This document shows, one piece after another, positions 24,601 through 35,099 of a DNA stretch of 64,000 nucleotides (within the stretch, counting starts at the first letter, position 1; every line of letters starts with the position of its first letter). Under the pieces are notes generated by a model, which had not been told where the DNA came from, made no database searches, and saw only the letters and a list, made by a program, of their open reading frames with translations. The stretch comes from Haliotis asinina (taxonomy: Eukaryota; Mollusca; Gastropoda; Lepetellida; Haliotidae): the NCBI RefSeq assembly GCF_037392515.1, contig NC_090291.1, forward strand, positions 35,611,001 to 35,675,000. The letters run 5' to 3'. The position numbers were made by a program, and so were the translations under genes.

Positions 24601-25252
24601 GAACGGATTATGAAGTGTGGTTATTGAATTGAGATATGTTTGGTTATGCAGGACGTTAGATAGTAGAAATGCACGTGTGTTGCGTTTGATCTGATTGCAG
24701 TTATGGATGCTCTTTCTCTCTCACTCTCTCACACACGGATACACACAAGCACGTGCGCGCGCACACACACTCACACACACACATACACATACACACACAC
24801 ACAGAGGAGGGGGGAAAAGTTTCTGATATGAAATTCTCGTTATGACAGGTCCTCCGAAAGTCTTCATATGAGGCTATGAGGCTAAGTTGGATCAGATATA
24901 ACGCTCCTTTGCGGTTTACTTTTTCGTAATTGTTTACAAGTTGACTTGACTCTGGTGGAAAAGTGTTGAATGCGGCGTAAAGCAATACGGAATTGCAAAC
25001 GATTGTCATTATAGTTGTTTGTATAAGTTTAAGGATATAAGTACGCATATATTGCCACCGGAAGACACGTCTGTGGACGCAGATTATGACTAATGTGCAA
25101 CGATCTCTGAAATATCCGAGGCATAATAGAAAAATATAACGAAGTGCAACATGTAACAGTAAACTAACTGTAACGCGTAACAATAGGGCAAACTGAACGC
25201 GAGGCAATAAAGTACAACAGTCGGCCAACACATGAAAGTAATAGGCAACAAT
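24601..25252. other. Interior of the foldback element, with a CA/CT-rich tract
   Basis: This holds a CT/CA simple-sequence tract at 24712-24800. The minus-strand frame 25276-24701 runs through it and ends in cysteine/valine low complexity; I regard it as spurious. Nothing else is recognised. Confidence 0.6.
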
Positions 25253-25536
25253 TATACTACCCATCAAAAGTCTCACCTAAAACACCCACTATATGTTATA
25301 CATGTATACATGGTTACAACGAAGATGCAAACCTTATGCAGATTGATTGCACGAGGATGATTCATCAAACTGCTGAAAAGCATGTGCAAATGCATGTGAA
25401 CAGCTGCTTTTTGGTGTAACGTTTTGATAAGAATTTGAACAGTGTTGAATATTCTGCAAAATCTAGTTTAGAACAGTTGACTGAAGTATGCGGCTAAATT
25501 TACGCTAGTGAGTCTAAACTTTTGATGGGTAGTATA
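25253..25536. mobile_element. Small inverted-repeat (MITE-like) element
   Basis: 284-bp element with near-perfect inverted ends TATACTACCCATCAAAAGT (25253-25271) and its complement (25518-25536). The outermost TA at both ends fits a TA target duplication of Tc1/mariner type. It has no coding capacity. Confidence 0.75.
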
Positions 25537-25569
25537 GTTGAACACACGAGTCTAATGGTGAAGGAAACA

Positions 25570-25680
25570 GTAGACTCTAAGAGTAAATGAAACACATGAT
25601 AGTAGACTCTAATAGTAAATATAACACATAACTGTACACTCTAAACGTAAATGAAACCCATGGCTGTAATCTCTAAAACA
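25570..25680 (+). repeat. Short tandem repeat, about 33-35 bp units
   Basis: About three to four imperfect copies based on GTAGACTCTAAGAGTAAATG followed by AAACACATGA. Located inside the foldback element. Confidence 0.65.
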
Positions 25681-26382
25681 GTGACTGAAACAGTCAAAAA
25701 GGAAATGGTTTCCGTGTCTGGGGGAACTAACTTCACCATTTCAGATTAATGTATAATAACATATATCGAGCATCTCCTACGGGAGATAGTAAGTCACGCA
25801 GGTGATAATACGTCCTACGAAGGAGATCGTAAGTACTAAGTCCTCCGTAGGAGATACTAAGTAGTAAGTCCTACGTAGGAGATGCTAACTCCTGGCACCC
25901 GTGGCGAGCCACCTCCTCGTGGTGGGTGCTGGGTAACGCCAAGAGCTCACCAACACCCCCGTTGTGGACCCGGGGGGGATATTTGGTCCACCAACCCGTT
26001 TGCCGTGGGTTGCGGCCCTGTGTCGGTGGAGGAAGGGATCCTGGTGGTTGAGGGCATGGGAGCAGGACCAGTGTTCCTATATGCCCAATACACCACTTTG
26101 GCCCTGACTTCACCAAGACGGGGGGTTGAATGGGCCCGGTTCAACCAATCGGCTGGTCATGCCAAGCCCTGTGCATAGATAATATGTAATTGCACAAAAT
26201 TTGATTTGGAATTGTTTAAACTTTAGTCTTGGCACCCTTTGTTCAGAATATTATTTGACTTGAATTTTGTTTACATGAATTCTGCCTAGAGTCTTATGCC
26301 CAGAAGGCGGTGGCTCATGGGCCAATCTGGTGGAAGAATTAATCTTTTGGTTTTTCTGCTGGAGTATATCATCTGAGTATCC

Positions 26383-27760
26383 TTGGTGCTGCAAGTTGGA
26401 GACCCGCTTGTGTTTAGCATTGTCCTTTGTGATACTCCGTGGTGGGTGGGGAGCTCGGATGATGAAACATATATACTACCTGTGGAATACCAAACCCCCC
26501 CCAAAAACGCAATAAACGTCAGCTTGACAACGATGATGACGACCAACGACCTTCCAACTCAATTTTTAGTTCTAGAAACTGTAGACAAGACGCCACTGAA
26601 ACTTAACCCTTTCGCCATTTCCAAGGGTATACATGGCATTGCAGTTGAGGTTAAAAACGTTAGACGCTTGCGTTCAGGCTCTCTGCTGGTTGAATGTAAC
26701 AGAAAACAGCAAGCAAAGAACCTCATGTCAACAGAAGTATTTGTTGGAATTCCCGTCTCTATCACTGCCCACAGGACTCTGAATACCAGTAAAGGCATAA
26801 TCAGAGACAGAGATGGATTGTATGCTGATATGTCAGAGTTAGATATTGCCTCTGAGATGAAAGATCAGGGAGTGATTTATGTTAAAAGATTCACGATCCG
26901 CAGAAACAATGAAACGGTCCAAACAAATACTTATCTGTTCTCCTTCTCATCGCCAAATCCTGTTAAAGCAGGTTATTGTAGTCTTTCAGTTGACGTGTAC
27001 ATCCCAAATCCTTTGAGATGTTTTAGATGTCAAAGGTATGGGCACGGTGTTAACACTTGTACCAAGCCCATAATATGCGCCCACTGTAGTGAGAATACCC
27101 ATGTCACAGAGGACTGTAACAGTGACCATAAAAAGTGTACAAATTGTTCGGGAAATCATTCGTCTTTCGCTAAAGAGTGTCCAGTCTGGAAAAAACAAAT
27201 GGAAATCAATAAAATTAAATTCACCCAGAACGTCAGCTTTTCTGACGCCAAAAAAACTTGTGGAATCTGCAGCAAATGCTGAATCATTTGCATCAGTTGT
27301 AAGAACTCCTGAATATACCTCAAAAGTAACTACCTCGTCGATACATTGCCAGACAGATTTGACGTGGGTTAAAACAAATAATGCTCAGTTCGTTGCACCC
27401 GAACAGTCTACTCAAACCTTGACATCTTCTGTCAACACTCAGGTGGTATCTAAAGCAGGGTCACAGTCCTGTAGTCAGACTTCATCTGTATCTGGAGAAT
27501 CTTTGTCTCGGCCAACTCACAAATCACGATCAAAAACAAGCTCGAAGAATATTGTTCAAAGTAAAACTGACTTAAGAACAGAATCTTCAAAAAAGAGTGG
27601 CAGACCCCAAAAGGGTTCAGAAAATCCTGTGAAAGTATTTAATAAATACGGATCGCTTGAGGCCATGGAAGTGTCAGAAAACTTCCATCCCAGAGCACAT
27701 AGCTTGTCGCCCTCGAAAAAGATGAGGGGTAGATCCCCTATTAACCCACCAAAAAGATAG
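26383..27760 (+). pseudogene. ORF1 (gag-like, zinc-knuckle) of LINE A3
   Basis: The frame 26383-27282 encodes an N-terminal domain (LKLNPFAISKGIHGIAVEVK, then VRRLRSGSLLVEC) and three knuckles: CFRCQRYGHGVNTC (CX2CX4HX4C), CAHCSENTHVTEDC (CX2CX4HX4C) and CTNCSGNHSSFAKEC. It then shifts by +1 in a run of seven A near 27250 and continues in the frame that ends at 27760 with a serine/lysine-rich tail (SGRPQKGSENPVKVF). The ancestral start (METPLKK-like, seen in copy A2 at 3230) is not preserved, so the extreme N-terminus here is not authentic. The protein would bind LINE RNA and accompany it to the nucleus. Confidence 0.87.
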
Positions 27761-27775
27761 TGTATTCCAAGAATA

Positions 27776-29566
27776 TTGTACAGTGGAACTGCAGAATTAC
27801 ATGAATTACAGCTATTAGTCCAAGATTTTACACCTTCAGCGTTATGTCTCCAAGAGACATATTTAAAACAAACAGATACATTTGACCTTCGTTATTTTAA
27901 TGCATATCATTGTTTTTCACCTCCAGGTGATAGAGCCACCGGAGGATCATCCATTCTAGTCAGACAAAACGTTATTCAAAGCCCTGTTCCACTTACTACT
28001 AATATGCAGGCTGTTGCTGTGAGAATTACTTTACATGTAGCCTTTACGCTATGCTCTCTCTATATTTCACCGTCTTCGGCGTTTGCTAAAACCGATCTTC
28101 AAGCTCTATATGATCAGCTCCCGAAGCCCTGTATTATAATGGGCGATTTAAATGGCCACAACCCACTCTGGGGTAGTGTAACTACAAACGCTAAAGGCAA
28201 ACTGTTGGAGGACTTTTCTTCTGATAATGATTTATGTAATTATAATGATGGTTCCAACACATATTTACACCCTGGCACAGGGACCTACACTGCACTCGAC
28301 TTGTCATTGACAAATTCAGAACTATTAAATGAATTTGAATGGTCAGTCGACGACGGTCTCAGTGGAAGTGACCATTTTCCTACTGTATTAAAAGCTGTAA
28401 CTCCATCCGATGTTCCTCCATTATCAAGACGAAATTTTTAAAAGGCTAACTGGGCTTTATATGAAACACTGTGTGCTGAAAAACTTACACCTGAACGTTT
28501 TATTGACGTTCCCGATGCTATTAAATGCTTTTCTGAGGAACTGAATTCCATAGCTGATGAGTGTATACCAAAGTCCTCTGTAGTTCCACACATAAGAAAA
28601 CCATGGTTCAACGATGAGTGCAAACAAGCTTGGAAGGCAAGGAAAAAAGCAGAACATTATTTCCGTCGCCATCCTATGGTGCATAATTTAAATAAATTTA
28701 AGATTTTACATGCTAAAGCACCGCGTACTTTTAAACAGAACAATCGCCAATCTTGGCAAAATTATGTATCCAAAATAAATTCTCGGACACCTATGTCCAA
28801 GGTATGGAACATGGTCCAGAAAATTAAAGGTAAAGGTACTAAATCTACTGTCCATCATCTTAAACATGGAGATCAATTGCTTACTGATAAATCAGATATT
28901 GCTAATAAACTGGGTGAAACCCTTGCTAAACATTCTTCCTCTTCAAATTATGTACCAAAATTCCAGCAATATCAAAGACAAGAAGAAAAGAAAACTATTA
29001 ATTTCAATTCCGATAATGGGGAAGATTATAATGAAACGTTTTCTATTCATGAACTCCATACTGCACTTGATCAAGCTCATGATACTGCTACAGGAGCTGA
29101 TAACATACATTATCAACTCCTGAAGCACTTACCAGAATCCTGTCTGGAAACTCTCCTAAATATTTTTGATGGTATTTGGACATCGGGTAACTTTCCTTCT
29201 TCATGGCGTGATGCCATAGTAGTACCAATACCTAAACCTGGACGTGATCATACCGATCCATCCAATTATCGTCCGATTTCATCAACAAGCTGTGTTAGCA
29301 AGACCATGGAACGCATGATAAATAATCGACTAGTTTGGTACTTGGAAACAAATAACCTTATAACTGATATACAGTGTGGTTTCCGCAAAAACATTAGTAC
29401 TGTCGATCACTTAGTGCGTTTAGAATCATTTGTTAAAAATGCACTAATTAATAAACAACATGCTGTGTCTATCTTTTTTGATCTAGAAAAAGTATATGAC
29501 ACAACCTGGAAATATGGTATTTTAAGAGATTTACATGACTTTGGCTTGCGAGGTCGTTTACCTTAA
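27776..29566 (+). pseudogene. ORF2 N-terminal part (endonuclease and first half of RT), LINE A3
   Basis: One frame runs from 27776 to 29566 with a single internal stop at 28439-28441. It begins with an APE-type endonuclease: LCLQET (catalytic E), IIMGDLNGHNPLWG (D and N) and SGSDHFPTVL (SDH). The RT follows with ADNIHYQLLKHLPES, PIPKPGRD, SNYRPIS, and motif A FFDLEKVYDTTW. A TAA at 29564-29566 replaces the CAA expected in PQFI, just before the Penelope insertion. About 20 bases are missing at the very start of the endonuclease compared with copy A4 (36118). Confidence 0.88.
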
Positions 29567-29954
29567 TTTATAGCCAACTTATTAAATAAACTGTTTGAGA
29601 GGCATTCTAGAAGTTGCTGAGATAAAGATGACAAGAATTTTTATGGATGATCAACTTCTTTATTGCAGGGTAGCGACGTTTCGGTATAGATTCTTATACC
29701 GTTTTCAAGCGTGTGGGGAATGGCAGGGGGAGTACAATATATATACAGCAGAGATGAGCATGTGATGACAATACAACAATAACAGGATTAACAATAACTA
29801 TTTGAGGTAACAATACATTAGAGAAGTGTTGAGGTAAGCTGATTAAGGACTGAAGCCAGCGGGTGAGTTGACAGAAGCCAGAGTGAGATGAGTGGATTAA
29901 TTGGTGGAAGCCAGGGTGAGTTGAGTGGATAAATTGAGACTGGGGGCCAGAGTA

Positions 29955-30867
29955 TTAATTAGTGTTAATGATGCAGTTGAATGCCGGAGAGACAAAGACG
30001 CCTTGATCCCTGTTGATTGTTGGGTTGTGTCTGCGGATTTGTACTGCTTCAGCAAGTTTGCGTTGTTTGAAGTCATGTTTGTTGCTAGCAAGTGTTGTGA
30101 CAGTGTCCCAGTTGATGTTGTGGTCAGGAAATTTGGTGATGTGTTCCGAAATGGCTGATTTTGTGTCACCTTTGTTTGTGGAGGTTTTGTGTTCTTTGAT
30201 GCGTATGTTGAGTGGTCTGGATGTTTCCCCAATGTAGTTGCTGCCGCAGCTGCAGCTGATGTTGTAGATGACGCCTTTAGGGTGTTGTTGTTGTGTACTG
30301 TGTTTCCTACCGTTGGCCTTAATCATTGTTTTGAGGGGTGTTCCTGTTGTAAAATAGGTGTCAATGCCTGCTTGTTGCTTGAGTAGGCGACTGATGTGGT
30401 GTGATGTTTTGCCGGTGTATGGTAGTGAGATGCGTATGGGAGCGGGATCAGGCTTGGTAGTAGTGGGTTTGGGAGGTGGGTTGACAGTGGAGTTAATGAC
30501 ACGGTTAACAAGTTGGGGAGGGTAGTTGTTTAGTTGAGTGAAGACATGCTTGAGATGGTTTAGTTCGGGTTGAGGGGAGACAGAGGATAGGTTTAGGGCA
30601 CGGCGGGTGAGGGTAGAGATGATGCCCGTTTTAGTTCGGAGTGAGTGGTTTGAGTCAAAGTGGAGGTATTGGTCAGTGTGAGTGGGTTTACGATAGACAG
30701 AGGTTTGGATGGTGTTGTCAGTAGTGCGGGTGACGAGAACGTCAAGGAAGGGGAGTTGTGAGTTGCTTTCAGTCTCAAACGTGAACTGAAAGCGGGGGTG
30801 TTGCTGGTTAAGGTGCTGAAGGAGAGCGGAGGGGTCGTTAGCTTGGGGCAGAATGACAAAGGTGTCT
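29955..30867 (-). pseudogene. Penelope-like RT end plus GIY-YIG endonuclease, left copy
   Basis: The protein begins at the palindrome centre within RT motif C (VDTFVILPQ, where Penelope RTs have a YVDDTFVI-type box), continues through LPFLDVLVTR, SVYRKPTHTDQYLHFDSNH (thumb region) and a linker, and ends with a GIY-YIG domain: GVIYNISCSCGSNYIGETSR, then IRIKEHK and the C-terminal NPTINRDQG. Residues upstream of the centre on this strand are only the antisense of the other arm, so the open frame to 30974 overstates the gene. GIY-YIG nicking and RT together drive Penelope retrotransposition; without its N-terminal half this copy is inactive. Confidence 0.88.
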
Positions 30868-31377
30868 ACTACTACCAAGCCTGATCCCGCTCCCATACGC
30901 ATCTCACTACCATACACCGGCAAAACATCACACCACATCAGTCGCCTACTCAAGCAACAAGCAGGCATTGACACCTACTTTACAACAGGAACACCCCTCA
31001 AAACAATGATTAAGGCCAACGGTAGGAAACACAGTACACAACAACAACACCCTAAAGGCGTCATCTACAACATCAGCTGCAGCTGCGGCAGCAACTACAT
31101 TGGGGAAACATCCAGACCACTCAACATACGCATCAAAGAACACAAAACCTCCACAAACAAAGGTGACACAAAATCAGCCATTTCGGAACACATCACCAAA
31201 TTTCCTGACCACAACATCAACTGGGACACTGTCACAACACTTGCTAGCAACAAACATGACTTCAAACATCGCAGACTTGCTGAAGCAGTACAAATCCGCA
31301 GACACAACCCAACAATCAACAGGGATCAAGGCGTCTTTGTCTCTCCGGCATTCAACTGCATCATTAACACTAATTAA
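30868..31377 (+). pseudogene. GIY-YIG endonuclease end of Penelope-like element, right copy
   Basis: This more truncated copy starts in the linker (TTKPDPAPIRIS) and carries the whole GIY-YIG domain, identical to the left copy except HRR for QRK near KHDF. It stops with the same INTN end at 31377. The few codons from 30853 before the arm are chance coding from the junction. Confidence 0.87.
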
Positions 31378-31621
31378 TACTCTGGCCCCCAGTCTCAATT
31401 TATCCACTCAACTCACCCTGGCTTCCACCAATTAATCCACTCATCTCACTCTGGCTTCTGTCAACTCACCCGCTGGCTTCAGTCCTTAATCAGCTTACCT
31501 CAACACTTCTCTAATGTATTGTTACCTCAAATAGTTGTTGTTAATCCTGTTATTGTTGTATTGTCATCACATGCTCATCTCTGCTGTATATATATTGTAC
31601 TCCCCCTGCCATTCCCCACAC

Positions 31622-31660
31622 GCTTGAAAACGGTATAAGAATCTATACCGAAACGTCGCT
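31622..31660 (+). ncRNA. Hammerhead-like motif in Penelope 3' region (mirror copy at 29671-29711, minus strand)
   Basis: The stretch CTTGAAAA, then a hairpin CGGTATA-AGAATC-TATACCG, then AAACGTC resembles a hammerhead ribozyme core (CUGANGA, stem II, GAAA, stem III, cleavage site). Hammerhead motifs are known in Penelope-like elements. Here the first conserved box (CTTGAAAA) does not match CUGANGA, so self-cleavage is doubtful. The inverted copy has the same sequence. Confidence 0.45.
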
Positions 31661-31711
31661 ACCCTGCAATAAAGAAGTTGATCATCCATAAAAATTCTTG
31701 TCATCTTTAAC

Positions 31712-33543
31712 TTTTTAAATGATAGACAGTTTCAAGTTCGAGTGGGTTCTACCCTGTCTGATCATTACAATCAGGATCAGGGTGTTCCACAAGGCAGTAT
31801 TTTGTCTGTTACACTTTATAGCATAAAGATAAATAGTTTATCAAAAGTTTTAAACGATTCAATTGATGGATCCTTATTTGTGGATGATTTTAATATTTCT
31901 TGTCGTGGGAAAAACATGCATACTATTGAACGGCAACTGCAGTTGTGTTTAAACAAGATTAATAAATGGTGTCTTGAAAACGACTTTAAATTTTCTAAAT
32001 CCAAAACTAATTGTATACATTTTTGCAGAAAATATAAGCCACATAAAGACCCTGAACTATCTCTAGATGGCACTCCCATCAAAGTTGTAAAGGAGGCCAA
32101 GTTCTTGGGCCTAATCTTTGACTCCCATTTAACATTTCTGCCTCATATCAAATCCCTTAAAAATAAATGCCTGAAGGCTCTTGACTTGTTGAAAGTTGTT
32201 TCCAACTCAAAGTGGGGAGGGGATCAAGCAACCCTCTTACACATATATCGATCACTGGTCCGTTCGAAACTTGATTATGGCTCCATCGTATATGATGGAG
32301 CCTGCAAAAGCAACCTTAAACTTCTTGATTCTGTCCACCATCAAGGCTTAAGACTTTGTCTTTGGTCTTTCAGAACTTCACCTATTGATAGTCTCTACGT
32401 TGAGGAAGATGAACCATCTCTTACTCAACGTCGTATAAAATTGTCTTTACAATACATTACTAAATTATATTCTAATGAATCTAACCCTGCCTATAACTGC
32501 GTGTTCAATCCCCTTTATGCGGATTTGTATAACAAAACGTCTTCTCTTGTTCCACCTCTTGGACACAGAATTAAACCATTTATATCTGCTGCCGGTATTG
32601 AGCTGGAAAGTATATCGCCTTCCCGCCTTCTTTCTTCTCCTCCTTGGCAATTGGTTAGGCCACAGGTTGACCTAACATTAACTGCATTTAAGAAATCAGA
32701 AACAAATGACTTACAATACAAACAAGAATATCATCAATTAAAACATAAATATAGCAATTACAAACCCTTATTTACAGATGGATCCAAGGACGGTGGCGCT
32801 GTGGCTTGTGCCACTGTCATTGGATCCAGAACAATATCTTCTAGATTACCAGATAATAGTTCTATTTTTACAGCAGAAGCTAACGCCATATTAACAGCTC
32901 TTAAATATATTCCAAGACACCCTAAACGTAAACAATATATAATCTATTCCGATTCTCTTTCTTGCCTTCAGGCTATTAAAAATATTTCTTGCACACATCC
33001 ACTTTTAATAGAAATTATTGAATTGTATAATGATCTTGCAACTGGCCAATACGACATCGTCTTCTGTTGGTTACCCAGCCATATAGGGATCTCTGGTAAC
33101 ACACTGGCTGACCTTGCTGCTAAGGCAGCACTCAACAAATCTGTGACAGCATTGCTTATTCCTTACAATGATTACAAAGCGAGCATTAGATCTTATATCC
33201 GTGACTTGATGCAGAAGAAGTGGGACACCCAAGTGGGTATAAATAAATTACATGAGATGGGTTGGGTTGTCAGTCCAGATTTGAAGAGGTTATTTTACGA
33301 CGTATTGGTCACACTAGATATACTCATTCATACCTGTTAAAAGGTGAGGATCCTCCATTTTGTATCCCTTGTGATGACAGAGTCACAGTCAAGCATATCC
33401 TGCTTGACTGTGTTGAACTCTCCATCACAAGGGATCAATATTTCGCTGTCAAAACCGTTAAGGATCTTTTTACAAACGTCAGTTCTCATTTAATTATTGT
33501 TGTTTTTTTAAAGAAATTGATTTTTGTGTTGAGTTTTGAATGA
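31712..33543 (+). pseudogene. ORF2 C-terminal part (RT end, RNase H, Cys-rich tail), LINE A3
   Basis: After the Penelope insertion the RT continues with QGVPQGSILSV, the catalytic box SLFVDDFNIS, and the thumb AKFLGLIFDSHLTFLPH. RNase H follows: LFTDGSKDGGAVACATVIG, AEANAILTALKYI, YSDSLSCLQAI, and WLPSHIGISGNTLADLAAKA with the catalytic-type residues. Near 33258 about 30 bases are lost (the YIGYSYLGC region) and the frame changes. The second frame (33262-33543) holds the tail CIPCDDRVTVKHILLDC, a CX2CX8HX4C-like zinc motif. Confidence 0.88.
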
Positions 33544-34088
33544 TGTGTTCTATAGATAGATGTATTTTAATTATTGGAAGTTTAATTTCGTAACTGCTTG
33601 TTAGTGGCTGTACCCTCGAAGGGGGTTGAAGTACCGTAAAATTATTGTCCTCCTGAGAGGGTACATAAGTCCATAAACATTACAGTAAATTTAAACTTTC
33701 CACTGTTTTTAGTCGTAGCATATGTGTATTTTTAATTTATGGCTAGATGTGTCTAAATTGCTGACAGCTGAGGGGACGATGTAAATCCAACGAGGGTCCA
33801 TGCAGGTAGCAAAGGCACTGTAAGTCCCCATGGCCCCTAGTATGGTGATCTACCTTCAGTTGATGGCAATCTGTAGCCTGATTTTATATTGTATTGTCCG
33901 AATAGTGATATAAGTTTTAACTTTCCACGCTAGTTTTAATCCCATTTGTGATATTCTAGTTGTTTTACTGTCCGTCGTTGACAGGTTTTTACTATACATA
34001 TATTTCATTTCAGTATTAAATGTTCTCGTCACAATATGGCTGAGATATTACCGATGTAACGTTAAATATTAACTCACTCACACTCACT
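33544..34088 (+). promoter_or_regulatory. 3' UTR of LINE family A with conserved hairpin
   Basis: About 545 bp ending in GATGTAACGTTAAATATTAACTC. It starts with a predicted stem GTACCCTC / GAGGGTAC around a loop of about 40 nt, also present at 2052-2106 in A1 and in weaker form in A2 (7765-7815) and A4 (43085-43137). Such 3' structures can serve as RT recognition sites in LINEs; that role is inferred here. Confidence 0.55.
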
Positions 34089-34217
34089 GCTAACTCCTAC
34101 GTAGGAGATATTAACTATTAGGAGATAATAACTATTATCTCCTACGTAGGACTTACTATCTCCTACGTAGGAGATAATGAGACTAAAAAACCTCTTTCAC
34201 CGTGCCCATAATATGCT

Positions 34218-34497
34218 TCCGTAGAATTGCCTTTCAGCAATCCATGCTTGTCGTAAGAAGCGTCTATGACAGGATTGGGTGGTCAGACTTTCTGACTTCG
34301 GTGACAAATGTCATCGGTTCCCAATTGCACATATCAATGTTTATGATGCTGACCACTGGATTGCCTGGTCCAGCCTCGATTATTTAGTGACCTCGATTAT
34401 TTACTGACCTCCGTCATATAGCTAGAATCAAAAGGCACTAGTTCACCTCTAGAACTATCTATGTCCTATGCGCGGCGTAAAGCGGAACTCACTCACT
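34218..34497 (+). mobile_element. SINE (type 1) copy
   Basis: Matches the copies at 21262 and 45521: AATCCATGCTTGTCGTAAG, ATTGGGTGGTCAGAC, GTCATCGGTTCCCAATTGC, CACTGGATTGCCTGGTCCAG, and an ACTCACTCAC tail. The block CCTCGATTATTTAGTGA is locally duplicated at 34374-34402. It lies just outside the foldback element. Confidence 0.82.
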
Positions 34498-35099
34498 ATT
34501 CAAGTGAAATTTAAAGTAGAAATTAACTGACTCACTCAGCTGGCTGTCACAGCCGCGTGTGGCACCCTTGAAGGGACACCTCCTCGTGGTGGGTGCTGGG
34601 TAACGCTAACTGCTCCTCTCCCGTGTGGACCCGGGACAGAATCTGTCTACAGCACCCCATTGCTGGTCGTAAGAGGCGACCGAATTGGGCAACCTGTTTG
34701 CCGTGGGTTGCGTCCCGTGTCGGTGGAGGACGGTAGTCTGGTGGTTGAGATCAATGGAAGCCTGAACCGTGTTCCTTTTGCTCAACACACCACTTTGGCC
34801 CATACCCTCGACGGGTGGTAGAATCGGCCCGATTCTATCAATGGGCTGGTCACTCCAAGCCCTGTGTATGGACTTTCTTTATTAATTTTGTAAAATTGGA
34901 TTTGAAAATGTTAACCATTGGTCTTGGCACAGTTGTTCTCAAAATATGTTTATGATTTTGATATATGATGTTTTGCACTTTACCTAGAGTCTTATGCCAG
35001 AAGGCGGTGACTCATGGGCCAATCTGGTGGATTTGTCATTTGTAACTCTTCTGCACGAGTATATCATCCATAGTATCCTTGGTGCTTTAAGTTGGAGAC

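Larger units (their letters stand above)
29588..31708. mobile_element. Penelope-like retroelement, head-to-head inverted dimer in LINE A3
   Basis: Two 5'-truncated Penelope-like copies point outwards with their 3' ends at the borders. Arms 29623-30464 and 30868-31709 are each 842 bp, pair without any indel, and I counted only about five mismatches. The 403-bp centre (30465-30867) belongs to the longer left copy only. The target is duplicated as AACTTATTAAAT (29576-29587) and AACTTTTTAAAT (31709-31720), one mismatch. LINE RT coding resumes right after it. About 35 extra bases of unknown origin lie between the left target copy and the left arm. Confidence 0.92.
25894..34088 (+). mobile_element. 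LINE family A, full-length copy A3, with nested Penelope dimer
   Basis: This is the reference copy. It starts GGCACCCGTGGCGAG and ends in TTAACTCACTCACACTCACT. It is flanked by a 10-bp duplication GCTAACTCCT at 25884-25893 and 34089-34098, and removing it restores the TCCTACGTAGGA repeat of the foldback arm. Order: 5' UTR with GC-rich hairpins, gag-like ORF1, endonuclease-RT-RNase H ORF2, 3' UTR with a conserved hairpin. A 2.1-kb Penelope palindrome interrupts the RT. Without it the element is about 6 kb. Stops, a frameshift and a small deletion make it inactive. Confidence 0.93.
24390..34213. mobile_element. Foldback element with TACGTA-palindrome arms, split by LINE A3
   Basis: The outer ends are inverted relative to each other: TATTAGGGCCACGGTGAAAA at 24390 and the complement of TATTATGGGCACGGTGAAAG ending at 34213. 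Inside each end lie tandem copies of the palindrome TCCTACGTAGGA separated by TACTAAGT or GATAGTAAG: left arm about 24428-24600, right arm 25765-25893 continued at 34099-34180. LINE A3 interrupts the right arm. Removing it and one target copy leaves an element of about 1.6 kb. No transposase was found, so it is probably non-autonomous. The superfamily and its own target duplication are undetermined. Confidence 0.72.

Noticed and set aside
24701..25276. 191-codon minus-strand frame as a membrane protein gene
   Set aside because: It runs through a CA-rich tract (cysteine/valine repeats) and lies inside a foldback element; no domain or splice support.
30853..30974. N-terminal residues of both Penelope frames across the palindrome centre
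   Set aside because: These codons are read from the opposite arm and do not match the element's protein.
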